This document shows positions 12,819 to 20,961 of a stretch of 64,000 nt of DNA, in pieces (within the stretch, counting starts at the first letter, position 1; the number at the start of each line of letters is the position of its first letter). The stretch covers positions 1,317,501 through 1,381,500 of the forward strand of contig NZ_CP126980.1 in assembly GCF_030252345.1 (NCBI RefSeq), written 5' to 3'. Made by a program: the position numbers and the translations under genes. This DNA is from Actinoplanes oblitus. GTDB taxonomy: Bacteria > Actinomycetota > Actinomycetes > Mycobacteriales > Micromonosporaceae. Under the pieces are notes generated by a model. The model had not been told where the DNA came from, ran no database searches, and saw nothing but the letters and a program-made list of their open reading frames with translations.

Positions 12819-14339
12819 ATGACTTCGATCTCACGACGCAACCTGCTGCGAGCCGGGGTGGCCGGTGGCGTGGCCGGCGCCCTCGTCGAGGCTCCGGCGT
12901 TCTCCAGCGCCGGCAGCCGGCCGGTGCTCACCCACGGCGTGCAGAGCGGTGACGCCACCGCCGACTCGGCGGTGGTCTGGACCCGGGCGGACCGGCCCGG
13001 CCGGCTCTGGGTGCAGGCCAGCCGCCGCCCCGACTTCCGTGGCTCGCGAGTGGTCCGTGGCCCGCTCGTCACCCCGGACACCGACCTCACCGGCAAGGTG
13101 CGGCTGCGCGGGCTGCCGGCCGGCGAGAAGGTCTACTACCGGGCCCGGGTGGAGAGCCTGGAGCGGCCGGGACTGTTCAGCCAGCCGGTGGACGGCACCT
13201 TCCGTACCGCGCCGACCCGGCGTGGCGACATCAGGTTCGTCTGGACCGGGGACGTGGTGGGGCAGGGCTGGGGCATCGACCCGGCCTTCGGCGGGCTCGA
13301 GTTGTTCGACTCGGCGCGGCTGCGCGAGCCGGACTTCCTCCTGCACAGCGGCGACACGGTGTACGCCGACGGCCCGCTGGCGGAGACCGTCACGCTGCCG
13401 GACGGCCGGATCTGGCGCAACCGGCTCACCGACGCGAAGCTCAAGGTCGCCGAGACCCTCGACGAGTACCGCGGGCAGTACGCCTACAACCTGCTCGACG
13501 ACGCGTACAAGCGGTTCACGGCGGCGGTCCCGCAGATCAACCAGTGGGACGACCACGAGGTGCTGAACAACTGGTACCCCGGGGAGATCCTGGAGGACGC
13601 CCGGTACACCGAGAAGCGGGTGGACGTGCTGGCCGCCCGGGCGCACCGGGCCTACCACGAGTGGGTGCCCGTCCCGTCGCGCAGCGGGCCGGTCCACCGG
13701 AAGATCTCGTACGGGCCGCTGCTCGACATCTTCGTGCTGGACATGCGCACGTTCAAGGACCCGAACACCGACGACACCTACGCCGACCCGAAGCGCGGGC
13801 TGCTCGGGCGGGAGCAGCGGCAGTGGCTGATCGACGGCCTGCGGCACAGCCGGGCGACCTGGAAGATCATCGCCAACGACCTGCCGCTCGGCCTGATCGT
13901 GCCGGACTCCCCGGCCGGCCAGGAGGGTGTGGCGCAGGGCGACAACGGCGTGCCGCGGGGCCGGGAACTGGAGTTCGCCGAGGTGCTGCGGGCGGCGCAC
14001 CGGCACGGCGTGACGGGCATCGTGTTCCTGACCGCCGACGTGCACTACACCGCGGCGCACCACTACGACCCGAAGCGGGCCGCGGTGCAGGACTTCGCGC
14101 CGTTCTGGGAGTTCGTGTCCGGGCCGGCGCACGCCGGCGCGTTCGGGCCGAACACGCTGGACGGGACGTTCGGGCCGGAGGCGGTCTTCGTGCACGCGCC
14201 GCCGGTCGCCAACACCTCGCCGGCGCTGGGCTATCAGCACTTCGGTGAGGTGGAGATCGACGGGCACTCCGGAGCGCTCACCGTGCACCTGCGGGACCGC
14301 CAGGGCGCCTCGCTCTGGTCGACCACGCTGCACCCCTGA
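12819..14339 (+). CDS. phoD: Tat-exported alkaline phosphatase D / phospholipase D (PhoD family)
   Basis: A 506-residue secreted metallophosphoesterase. The N-terminus has a twin-arginine signal (SRRNLLRAG, residues 5-13) and an Ala/Gly-rich hydrophobic stretch. A PhoD N-terminal beta domain follows (LTHGVQSGDATADSAVVWTR). The phosphatase domain has HSGDTVYADGP, QWDDHEVLNNW and FLTADVHYTAAHHY as metal-ligand motifs. PhoD enzymes hydrolyse phosphodiesters and monoesters outside the cell, usually with Ca and Fe. The ATG at 12819 is chosen because it puts the twin-arginine motif at the start. No pho-box was searched for rigorously. A strong hairpin follows the stop. Confidence 0.9.
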   Translation: MTSISRRNLLRAGVAGGVAGALVEAPAFSSAGSRPVLTHGVQSGDATADSAVVWTRADRPGRLWVQASRRPDFRGSRVVRGPLVTPDTDLTGKVRLRGLPAGEKVYYRARVESLERPGLFSQPVDGTFRTAPTRRGDIRFVWTGDVVGQGWGIDPAFGGLELFDSARLREPDFLLHSGDTVYADGPLAETVTLPDGRIWRNRLTDAKLKVAETLDEYRGQYAYNLLDDAYKRFTAAVPQINQWDDHEVLNNWYPGEILEDARYTEKRVDVLAARAHRAYHEWVPVPSRSGPVHRKISYGPLLDIFVLDMRTFKDPNTDDTYADPKRGLLGREQRQWLIDGLRHSRATWKIIANDLPLGLIVPDSPAGQEGVAQGDNGVPRGRELEFAEVLRAAHRHGVTGIVFLTADVHYTAAHHYDPKRAAVQDFAPFWEFVSGPAHAGAFGPNTLDGTFGPEAVFVHAPPVANTSPALGYQHFGEVEIDGHSGALTVHLRDRQGASLWSTTLHP

Positions 14340-14347
14340 CCGGCCAC

Positions 14348-14376
14348 GGGGTCCGGGCGCACCGCGCCCGGACCCC
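14348..14376 (+). terminator. Terminator hairpin after phoD
   Basis: Perfect 13-bp inverted repeat, GGGGTCCGGGCGC with GCGCCCGGACCCC, and a 3-nt loop, starting 9 bp after the stop codon. There is no T run. Confidence 0.75.
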
Positions 14377-14583
14377 GCGCCGGTGTGCCGGGGAGCGGCC
14401 CGGACCGGCCGGGATGGGCGGCGGTCCGTAGCCGGGACACGGCCCGGATGCCCGCCGGGCGGTCCGGACCGGCGGCGGACCTCGCGGGCCGCCACGGGAC
14501 TTCGCCCAGCCGTACCGGATCAGGTTTTTGATCTTGATTTTCGGGGGACCGGAATGCGGATGAGGGAAGCCTTCCGGGGCCGG

Positions 14584-14803
14584 TATCGTTGAGCGGACGC
14601 AGGCGACGAACCGGCCATCACCGGGGAGCCTCCGGAAGAACCGGCTTTCGCGAGAAACGCCGTAGTAGAACCGGGCGGATCGGCACGCGCAGCAGCCGGC
14701 GAATGAGCGGGCGGGTGACAAACCCGCCAAGCGAGGTGGTACCGCGGGCGTGGAAATGACGCGCTCGTCCTCGCAGTCAGGTCATGACTGTTTGAGGAGC
14801 ACC
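14584..14803 (+). promoter_or_regulatory. Translational T-box riboswitch upstream of ileS
   Basis: This fills the gap between phoD and ileS. TATCGT (14584-14589) is a likely -10 box. Just downstream, CCGG-CCATCA-CCGG (14611-14624) forms a very short stem whose loop carries ATC, an isoleucine specifier (14617-14619). The T-box AGGTGGTACCGCG is at 14734-14746; its TGGT would pair with the tRNA ACCA end. GCGAGG (14731-14736) can pair with CCTCGC (14769-14774) as antisequestrator. Alternatively TCCTC (14768-14772) pairs with GAGGA (14794-14798), extended by CAGTCA/TGACTG, and hides the GAGGAG ribosome-binding site. No T run exists, so control should be translational. Actinobacterial ileS T-boxes with ultrashort stem I are known. 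The region 14377-14583 holds only an AT-rich patch near 14520-14545. Confidence 0.85.
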
Positions 14804-17800
14804 ATGTATCCGAAGCACACCGACGCGTCGGGCGTTCCGGCCTCGCCGGACCTGCCGGCGGTCGAGCGCGCCGTCCTGAAGCACTGGGCCGAGGACAAGA
14901 CCTTCGAGGCGTCCGTCGAGCGGCGGCCGGCCGGGGAGAACGGCGCCAACGAGTACGTCTTCTACGACGGGCCGCCCTTCGCGAACGGGCTGCCGCACTA
15001 CGGGCACCTGTTCACCGGGTACGTGAAGGACGTGGTCCCGCGCTACCAGACGATGCGCGGCAAGCACGTGGAGCGCCGGTTCGGCTGGGACACCCACGGC
15101 ATGCCGGCCGAGATCGAGGCGGAGAAGCAGCTCGGCATCACCACCAAGGCGCAGATCGTCGAACTCGGCATCGACAAGTTCAACGAGGCCTGCCGCACGT
15201 CGGTGCTCGCCTACACCAAGGACTGGGAGGGGTACGTCACCCGCCAGGCCCGCTGGGTGGACTTCGCGAACGACTACAAGACCCTCGACCCCAGTTACAT
15301 GGAGTCGGTCATGTGGGCGTTCAAGACCCTCCATGACAAAGGCCTGGTGTACGAGGGTTTCCGCGTCCTGGCCTACTGCTACCGGTGTGAGACGCCGCTG
15401 TCGAACACCGAGACGCGGATGGACGACGTCTACCGGGACCGGACCGATCCCGCTCTGACGGTGAAGTTCCGGCTCTCCACCGGTGAGGACATCGCGGTGT
15501 GGACGACCACGCCGTGGACCCTGCCCTCCAACCTGGCGCTCGCCGTCGGACCCGACATCGAGTACGCGGTGTTGTCCGACGAGTCCGGGCAGAAGCTCAT
15601 CATGGGTGCCGGGCGGGTGGCCGCCTACGCCAAGGAGCTCGAGGGGTACGAGCCGGTCGGCACGGTGCTGGGCAGCGAGCTCGTCGGCCGCCGGTACACC
15701 CCGCTCTTCGACTACCTGCGGGAGCCGGCCGGCGAGAACGCCTTCCAGGTGCTCGGCGCCGACTTCGTCACCACCGAGGACGGCACCGGCGTGGTGCACA
15801 TGGCGCCCGCGTTCGGTGAGGACGACCAGAACGCCTGCACCGCGGCCGGCATCCCGACGGTGGTCACCGTGGACGAGCAGACCCGGTTCACCTCGCTGGT
15901 CCCGGACTTCCAGGGGGTGCAGGTCTTCGACGCGAACAAGCCGGTGATCGCCACGCTCAAGGAGCGCGGCGTGGTGGTGCGGCACGACGGGTACACGCAC
16001 TCGTACCCGCACTGCTGGCGCTGCGACACCCCGCTGGTCTACAAGGCGGTGTCGTCCTGGTTCGTGGCGGTGACCAGGTTCCGGGACCGGATGGTCGAGC
16101 TGAACCAGGAGATCACCTGGACGCCGGCGCACATCAAGGACGGCTCGTTCGGCAAGTGGCTGGCGAACGCGCGGGACTGGTCGATCTCCCGGAACCGGTT
16201 CTGGGGCTCGCCGATCCCGGTGTGGAAGTCGGACGACCCGCAGTACCCGCGGGTGGACGTCTACGGGTCCTTCGAGGAGATCTCGCGGGACTTCGGGGTG
16301 GCGGTGACCGATCTGCACCGGCCCGGCGTGGACGAGCTGACCCGGCCGAACCCGGACGACCCGACCGGGAAGTCGACGATGCGCCGGGTTCCCGAGGTGC
16401 TGGACTGCTGGTTCGAGTCCGGGTCGATGCCGTTCGCCCAGGTGCACTACCCGTTCGAGAACAAGGACTGGTTCGAGCACCACTACCCGGGTGACTTCAT
16501 CGTGGAGTACATCGGGCAGACGCGCGGCTGGTTCTACACCATGCACGTGCTGGCCACGGCGCTCTTCGACCGGCCGGCGTTCCGGAACTGCCTGAGCCAC
16601 GGCATCCTGCTGGGCGAGGACGGGCGCAAGATGTCGAAGTCGCTGCGCAACTATCCGGACGTGTACCGGGTGTTCGACACCTACGGGTCGGACGCGATGC
16701 GCTGGATGCTGATGTCGTCCCCGGTGCTGCGGGGCGGGGACATGCCGGTCACCGAGACGGCGATCCGGGACTCGGTGCGGCAGGTGCTGTTGCCGCTGTG
16801 GAACGTCTGGTACTTCTTCAGCTTGTACGCCAATGCCTCGTCCTACGAGGCGACGTTCCGGACTTCGTCCGAGCACCTGCTCGACCGCTACATCCTCGCC
16901 AAGACGGGGGAGCTGGTCACCGAGGTGCGGCGCCAGATGGACGACTACGACATCTCCGGTGCGGCCGGAAGTGTGCGGACCTATCTGGACGCGCTGACCA
17001 ACTGGTACGTCCGCCGCTCCCGGGACCGCTTCTGGGCGGGCGACGTCGACGCGTTCGACACGCTGGCCACCGTGCTGGAGACCCTCTGCCGGGTGGTGGC
17101 CCCGCTGGCTCCGCTCACCGCCGAGGAGGTCTGGCGCGGCCTGACCGGCGAGCGGTCGGTGCACCTGACCGACTGGCCGTCGGCCGACGCGTTCCCGGCC
17201 GACCACGACCTGGTCGCCTCGATGGACGCGATCCGGGACGTGGCCTCGGCGGCGCTGTCGCTGCGCAAGGCGAAGGCGCTCCGGGTCCGGCTGCCGCTGG
17301 CCAAACTGACGGTGGCGTCGCCGGCCGGCTCGCTCAGCGGGTTCGCCGATCTGCTCAAGGACGAGGTCAACGTCAAGGACGTGGTCTTCACCGACGACGT
17401 CGCGGCGTACTGCCAGCAGGTGCTCACCGTGGTGCCCCGGGCGCTCGGCCCGCGCGTCGGCAAGCAGGTCCAGCAGGTCATCAAGGCGGTCAAGTCCGGT
17501 GACTGGGAGCTCGTCGACGGCGCCCCGGTCGCGGCCGGGATCACCCTGGCCGAGGGCGAGTACGAGCTGAAGCTGGTCGCCGCGGACGCGGAGAACTCCG
17601 CACCGCTGCCGGCCGGTGCCGGCGTCGTCGTGCTGGACGCCGAGGTCACCCCGGAACTGGCCGCCGAGGGACTGGCCCGGGACGTGATCCGGGTGGTCCA
17701 GCAGGCCCGCCGGGACGCCGACCTGGACGTCTCGGACCGGATCACGCTGGTGGTGTCCGCGTCGCCGGCGGTCCGCGAGGCGGTCGAGGCGCACCGCGAC

Positions 17801-17911
17801 TTCGTCGCGGGGGAGACCCTGGCCACGTCGCTGACCTTCGGCGAGACCGCCGGGTTCGCCGGCGAGGTCGGCGACGGGGAACAGATCACTGTCGCCGTCA
17901 CCGCGGTGTGA
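14804..17911 (+). CDS. ileS: Isoleucyl-tRNA synthetase
   Basis: Class I aminoacyl-tRNA synthetase of 1035 residues charging tRNA-Ile. The HIGH-type motif is HYGH within [16 protein letters not shown], and KMSKS is in [12 protein letters not shown] (about residues 607-618). The editing domain shows [16 protein letters not shown]. The C-terminal anticodon-binding region and a DUF5915-like tail are present. The ATG at 14804 is chosen because GAGGAG lies 5 nt upstream and is the target of the T-box sequestrator; a longer frame from 14750 would start inside the riboswitch. Length matches the actinobacterial (eukaryote-like) IleRS group. A wobble-containing hairpin terminates it. Confidence 0.97.
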   Translation: MYPKHTDASGVPASPDLPAVERAVLKHWAEDKTFEASVERRPAGENGANEYVFYDGPPFANGLPHYGHLFTGYVKDVVPRYQTMRGKHVERRFGWDTHGMPAEIEAEKQLGITTKAQIVELGIDKFNEACRTSVLAYTKDWEGYVTRQARWVDFANDYKTLDPSYMESVMWAFKTLHDKGLVYEGFRVLAYCYRCETPLSNTETRMDDVYRDRTDPALTVKFRLSTGEDIAVWTTTPWTLPSNLALAVGPDIEYAVLSDESGQKLIMGAGRVAAYAKELEGYEPVGTVLGSELVGRRYTPLFDYLREPAGENAFQVLGADFVTTEDGTGVVHMAPAFGEDDQNACTAAGIPTVVTVDEQTRFTSLVPDFQGVQVFDANKPVIATLKERGVVVRHDGYTHSYPHCWRCDTPLVYKAVSSWFVAVTRFRDRMVELNQEITWTPAHIKDGSFGKWLANARDWSISRNRFWGSPIPVWKSDDPQYPRVDVYGSFEEISRDFGVAVTDLHRPGVDELTRPNPDDPTGKSTMRRVPEVLDCWFESGSMPFAQVHYPFENKDWFEHHYPGDFIVEYIGQTRGWFYTMHVLATALFDRPAFRNCLSHGILLGEDGRKMSKSLRNYPDVYRVFDTYGSDAMRWMLMSSPVLRGGDMPVTETAIRDSVRQVLLPLWNVWYFFSLYANASSYEATFRTSSEHLLDRYILAKTGELVTEVRRQMDDYDISGAAGSVRTYLDALTNWYVRRSRDRFWAGDVDAFDTLATVLETLCRVVAPLAPLTAEEVWRGLTGERSVHLTDWPSADAFPADHDLVASMDAIRDVASAALSLRKAKALRVRLPLAKLTVASPAGSLSGFADLLKDEVNVKDVVFTDDVAAYCQQVLTVVPRALGPRVGKQVQQVIKAVKSGDWELVDGAPVAAGITLAEGEYELKLVAADAENSAPLPAGAGVVVLDAEVTPELAAEGLARDVIRVVQQARRDADLDVSDRITLVVSASPAVREAVEAHRDFVAGETLATSLTFGETAGFAGEVGDGEQITVAVTAV

Positions 17912-17922
17912 CATAACCGACT

Positions 17923-17960
17923 GGCCCGGATGTTCGCCTGACGCGGCGAATGTCCGGGCC
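17923..17960 (+). terminator. ileS terminator hairpin
   Basis: 16-bp stem, arms 17923-17938 and 17945-17960, with two G-T wobbles and a 6-nt loop, 11 bp after the ileS stop. Confidence 0.75.
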
Positions 17961-18052
17961 GGCTTCAAGATCAATAGTCCATCGCGGCCCCGCGTCCGAT
18001 AACCTCTCCTCACCCCTTGAACTTTGTTTGCCATGGTCTATCGGAGGATGAG

Positions 18053-18721
18053 TTGCCGCTGCTCTACTCGATCGGCAAGCTCACCGTCGGCAATGCGCTG
18101 ATGGTGGGTTGGAAGCCGCGCATCGAGGGCCTCGAGCATGTGCCGAAGACCGGCGGCGCGATCTTCGCCGGTAACCACCTCTCGGTCGCCGACGAACTCT
18201 TCCTCGGCGCCGCGGTGCCGCGTCACCTGGCGTTCTGGGCCAAGTCCGACTACTTCGTCGGTAAAGGTGTGAAGGGTTTCTTCTCGCGGAAGCTGATGGA
18301 GGGCCTGGGCGCGATCCGGGTCGAGCGGGCCGGCGGGCGCGCCGCGCTCACCGCGTTCGACGCCGCCATCCCGGCGCTCAAGTCCGGCGACCTGGTCGCC
18401 GTCTACCCCGAGGGCACCCGCTCGCCGGACGGCCGGCTCTACCGCGGGCGCACCGGCGTGGCCCGGCTGGCCGTCGCGGCCGGTGTCCCGATCATCCCGG
18501 TCGGCATGCTCGGCACCGAGATCGTGCAGCCGATCGGCCGGCTCGCCCCCAAGCTGATGCGCGGGGTGGTGACCGTCAAGTTCGGCAAGCCGATCGAGAC
18601 GATCGGCAGGTCCGACGACCGGACCTCGCTGCGCGAGCTCACCGACCAGGTGATGGGCGAGATCCAGAAGCTCACCGGCCAGGAGTACGTGTCACGGTAC
18701 GCGCCCAAGCGCGCGGAGTGA
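18053..18721 (+). CDS. 1-acyl-sn-glycerol-3-phosphate acyltransferase (PlsC family)
   Basis: A 222-residue membrane-associated acyltransferase. The HX4D catalytic motif appears as NHLSVADE (about residues 42-49), and the second conserved motif as YPEGTRSPDG. Members move an acyl chain to lysophosphatidate in phospholipid synthesis; substrate choice cannot be read here. TTG at 18053 is chosen because GGAGG lies 5 nt upstream. A TTG at 18017 in the same frame would add 12 residues but has no ribosome-binding site. Its TGA stop forms the palindrome TGATCA with the stop of the facing gene, so the two genes meet with no gap. Confidence 0.88.
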   Translation: MPLLYSIGKLTVGNALMVGWKPRIEGLEHVPKTGGAIFAGNHLSVADELFLGAAVPRHLAFWAKSDYFVGKGVKGFFSRKLMEGLGAIRVERAGGRAALTAFDAAIPALKSGDLVAVYPEGTRSPDGRLYRGRTGVARLAVAAGVPIIPVGMLGTEIVQPIGRLAPKLMRGVVTVKFGKPIETIGRSDDRTSLRELTDQVMGEIQKLTGQEYVSRYAPKRAE

Positions 18722-19900
18722 TCACGCTCCGAACTTCGGGGCGAGCAGCTCCCCGCGCAGGCGGGCGACCAGCTCGGCGCTGTCCGCGATCGAGCGCCGG
18801 GTGAGCAGGACGGTGGCCATGCTGCCGTGGTCGGCCCAGGTGCAGACCACGGTGGAGGTGCCGTTCAGCCGGCCGGTGCCGCAGCGTTCGTAGGCGCCGG
18901 ACTCGTCCAGCGGGTAGTCCTGGACGTCGGTGAGCCCGACCTCGTCGGAGACCCGGTCGAGCTGGCGGGTGACGTCCGCGTCCGGGGTGAACCGCCAGCC
19001 GGTCACGCCGTACAGGGTGACGCGTTTGCCGTTGCCGTCGCCGTAGACGCCGGCGAACGCGGCGCCACCGGCCCCGGCGGCGCTCAGCTGGTCGGTCAGC
19101 CGGTCGAGGGCGCGCTTACTGGCCTGGTCGGCGCGGAGCCGGAGGTCGCCGACGCGGTCGGGCAGCTCGGCGGAGACCGGGAACTGGGCCAGGGCGGGCC
19201 AGCGGTCGTAGGCGAACGGGGCGCCGAACCAGAGGCCGGCCAGGATCGCGATGATCAGCAGCAGACGGCGCAGGCGCCGCCCGCGCCGACGTGGACGCGG
19301 TGGCCGGCCGGGACGGGCGCCCTCCGGCGGGCGCGGTGGCCATCCGGGGCGGGCGGCCTCCGGCGGGCGTGGCTGGATCGGGACGCGGTTCGGGGTCGCG
19401 GCGGGCGGGTTCGCTGCCGGCGTCCTCGCTGCCGGCGTCCTCGTTTTCGGCGTCCTCGTTTTCGGGCGGCGGAACCAGCCGGCTGCCTTCGGCGGGCCGC
19501 TCTCTTGCGGTACGGCCGGCAGCGTTCCGTTGAGCGGCGGGCTCTCCCTGGCCTTGGCCGCGATATCGTTCAGCAGTGCCCGGATCTTCCGCTCTTTTTC
19601 CGGCAACACCGCCGCGGGTCGCGTGCTCGTCGACGCGTCCAGCCGGGTCGGCGGCATCTCCACCGGGGGGAGCTGCTCGGTCGTCCAGACCGGGGTGTCC
19701 TGGCCGGCCCACGGATCCACCGCCGGCATCGTGGCCCAGTGCTCCGGTTCCGGCTCCCCGCTCACCCGCTCGACCAGCCGCTCCCACATCGACCTGCGCG
19801 GCACGGTGGCCGGCACCGGAGCCGCCCCGCTCCATCGGTCCGGGACGTGGCTGGTTGGTGGCTCGTCGGAGGAATCGGCCACGCGGGTCGGATCCGTCAT
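18722..19900 (-). CDS. Membrane-anchored extracytoplasmic protein, paralogue of the 3159-3875 gene
   Basis: A 392-residue protein. A long Pro/Thr/Arg-rich cytoplasmic region has tandem KTRTP and PPRPPEGARPG repeats (about 135-215). A very basic RRRGRRLRR patch, one membrane segment (LLLIIAILAGLWFGAPFAY, about 220-240) and an extracytoplasmic domain of about 150 residues follow. That domain begins with LPDRVGDLRL and ends with CGT...VVCTWADHGSMATV, matching the CGT...VC.WADHGS pattern of the gene at 3159-3875. GGAG lies upstream of the ATG. It converges on plsC with zero spacing and no visible terminator, so the two 3' ends probably overlap as RNA. Function unknown. Confidence 0.85.
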   Translation of the reverse strand: MTDPTRVADSSDEPPTSHVPDRWSGAAPVPATVPRRSMWERLVERVSGEPEPEHWATMPAVDPWAGQDTPVWTTEQLPPVEMPPTRLDASTSTRPAAVLPEKERKIRALLNDIAAKARESPPLNGTLPAVPQESGPPKAAGWFRRPKTRTPKTRTPAARTPAANPPAATPNRVPIQPRPPEAARPGWPPRPPEGARPGRPPRPRRRGRRLRRLLLIIAILAGLWFGAPFAYDRWPALAQFPVSAELPDRVGDLRLRADQASKRALDRLTDQLSAAGAGGAAFAGVYGDGNGKRVTLYGVTGWRFTPDADVTRQLDRVSDEVGLTDVQDYPLDESGAYERCGTGRLNGTSTVVCTWADHGSMATVLLTRRSIADSAELVARLRGELLAPKFGA

Positions 19901-20134
19901 TGCTTTCGATCTCCTTCCGCCGTCCGGTGGCGAGCGTCTTCACCCAGGTTAGGGACGGTGTGCCAACGGGACGACGGGCCCGAATCCACCCAGCACGCAC
20001 GAATGCCGGACAACGAGGGCGATGTGCGGAACGCTGCGGAGTCGTATGGTTACCCGGATCCGACATCTCGGCACCCGGGTGATACCTCTCACCACGGTCC
20101 CACCACTCTGTGCACTGGGGAGGGCGCGTACCGC

Positions 20135-20932
20135 ATGAGCAGCACGCAGCGAAACGCCGTCACGATGTCCGGCAACCAGTCCGGGCAGCCGATGCTGTTC
20201 GCCCACGGCTACGGGTGCGACCAGAACATGTGGCGGCTGGTCACGCCGGCCTTCGCCGACACCCACAAGCTGGTGCTCTTCGATCACGTGGGGAACGGGA
20301 AGTCCGATCTGTCGGCGTACGACGACGCCAAGTACGCCAGCCTGGACGGGTACGCCACCGACGTACTGGAGATCGTCGAGGAGCACGACCTGCGGGACGT
20401 GCTGTTCGTCGGGCACTCGGTGAGCTCGATGATCGGCCTGCTGGCGGCGGTCCGGGAACCGGAGCGGTTCGCCGGCGTGGTGATGGTCGGCCCGTCGCCG
20501 CGGTACATCGACGACGAGGTGGCCGGTTACGTCGGCGGGTTCGGCCGGGCCGACATCGAGCAGATGCTGGAGTCGCTGGACAGCAACTTCCTCGGCTGGT
20601 CCAGCGCGATGGCCCCGGTGATCATGGGTAACCCGGACCGCCCCGAGCTGGGCGAGGAACTGACCAACTCGTTCTGCCGGACCGACCCGGCGATCGCCAA
20701 GAAGTTCGCCCGGGTCACCTTCCTCTCGGACAACCGGCGGGACCTGCCGCGGATGCCCGTACCGTCGCTGATCCTGCAGTGTTCGGACGACGTGATCGCG
20801 CCCACCGTGGTCGGTGAGTACGTTCACGAGCACACCCCGCACAGCACGTTCGCCGCCCTGAACGCGACGGGGCACTGCCCGAACCTGAGCGCTCCGCAGG
20901 AGACGGTTGACGCCATCAAGTCCTGGTTGTAG
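20135..20932 (+). CDS. rsbQ: RsbQ-like alpha/beta hydrolase
   Basis: A 265-residue alpha/beta hydrolase that closely follows Bacillus RsbQ in motif order: AHGYGCDQNMW, LFDHVGNGKSDL, LDGYATDVL, FVGHSVSSM, VMVGPSP, LILQCSDDVIAP and ATGHCPN. The expected triad is Ser95, Asp219 and His247, almost the same numbering as RsbQ. In Bacillus, RsbQ makes or delivers an unknown small hydrophobic signal that turns on the PAS-PP2C phosphatase RsbP under energy stress. The next gene here is a PAS-PP2C protein, so the pair is intact. The ATG at 20135 is preceded by GGGGAGGG at about 13 nt. An upstream-open frame was rejected because it overlaps the minus-strand gene. Confidence 0.9.
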   Translation: MSSTQRNAVTMSGNQSGQPMLFAHGYGCDQNMWRLVTPAFADTHKLVLFDHVGNGKSDLSAYDDAKYASLDGYATDVLEIVEEHDLRDVLFVGHSVSSMIGLLAAVREPERFAGVVMVGPSPRYIDDEVAGYVGGFGRADIEQMLESLDSNFLGWSSAMAPVIMGNPDRPELGEELTNSFCRTDPAIAKKFARVTFLSDNRRDLPRMPVPSLILQCSDDVIAPTVVGEYVHEHTPHSTFAALNATGHCPNLSAPQETVDAIKSWL

Positions 20933-20961
20933 ACAGCGGGCATGATCGGCGGAGCACTGGC

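Noticed and set aside
14750..14806. Upstream ATG for ileS
   Set aside because: It lies inside the T-box antisequestrator; the ATG at 14804 has the regulated ribosome-binding site.
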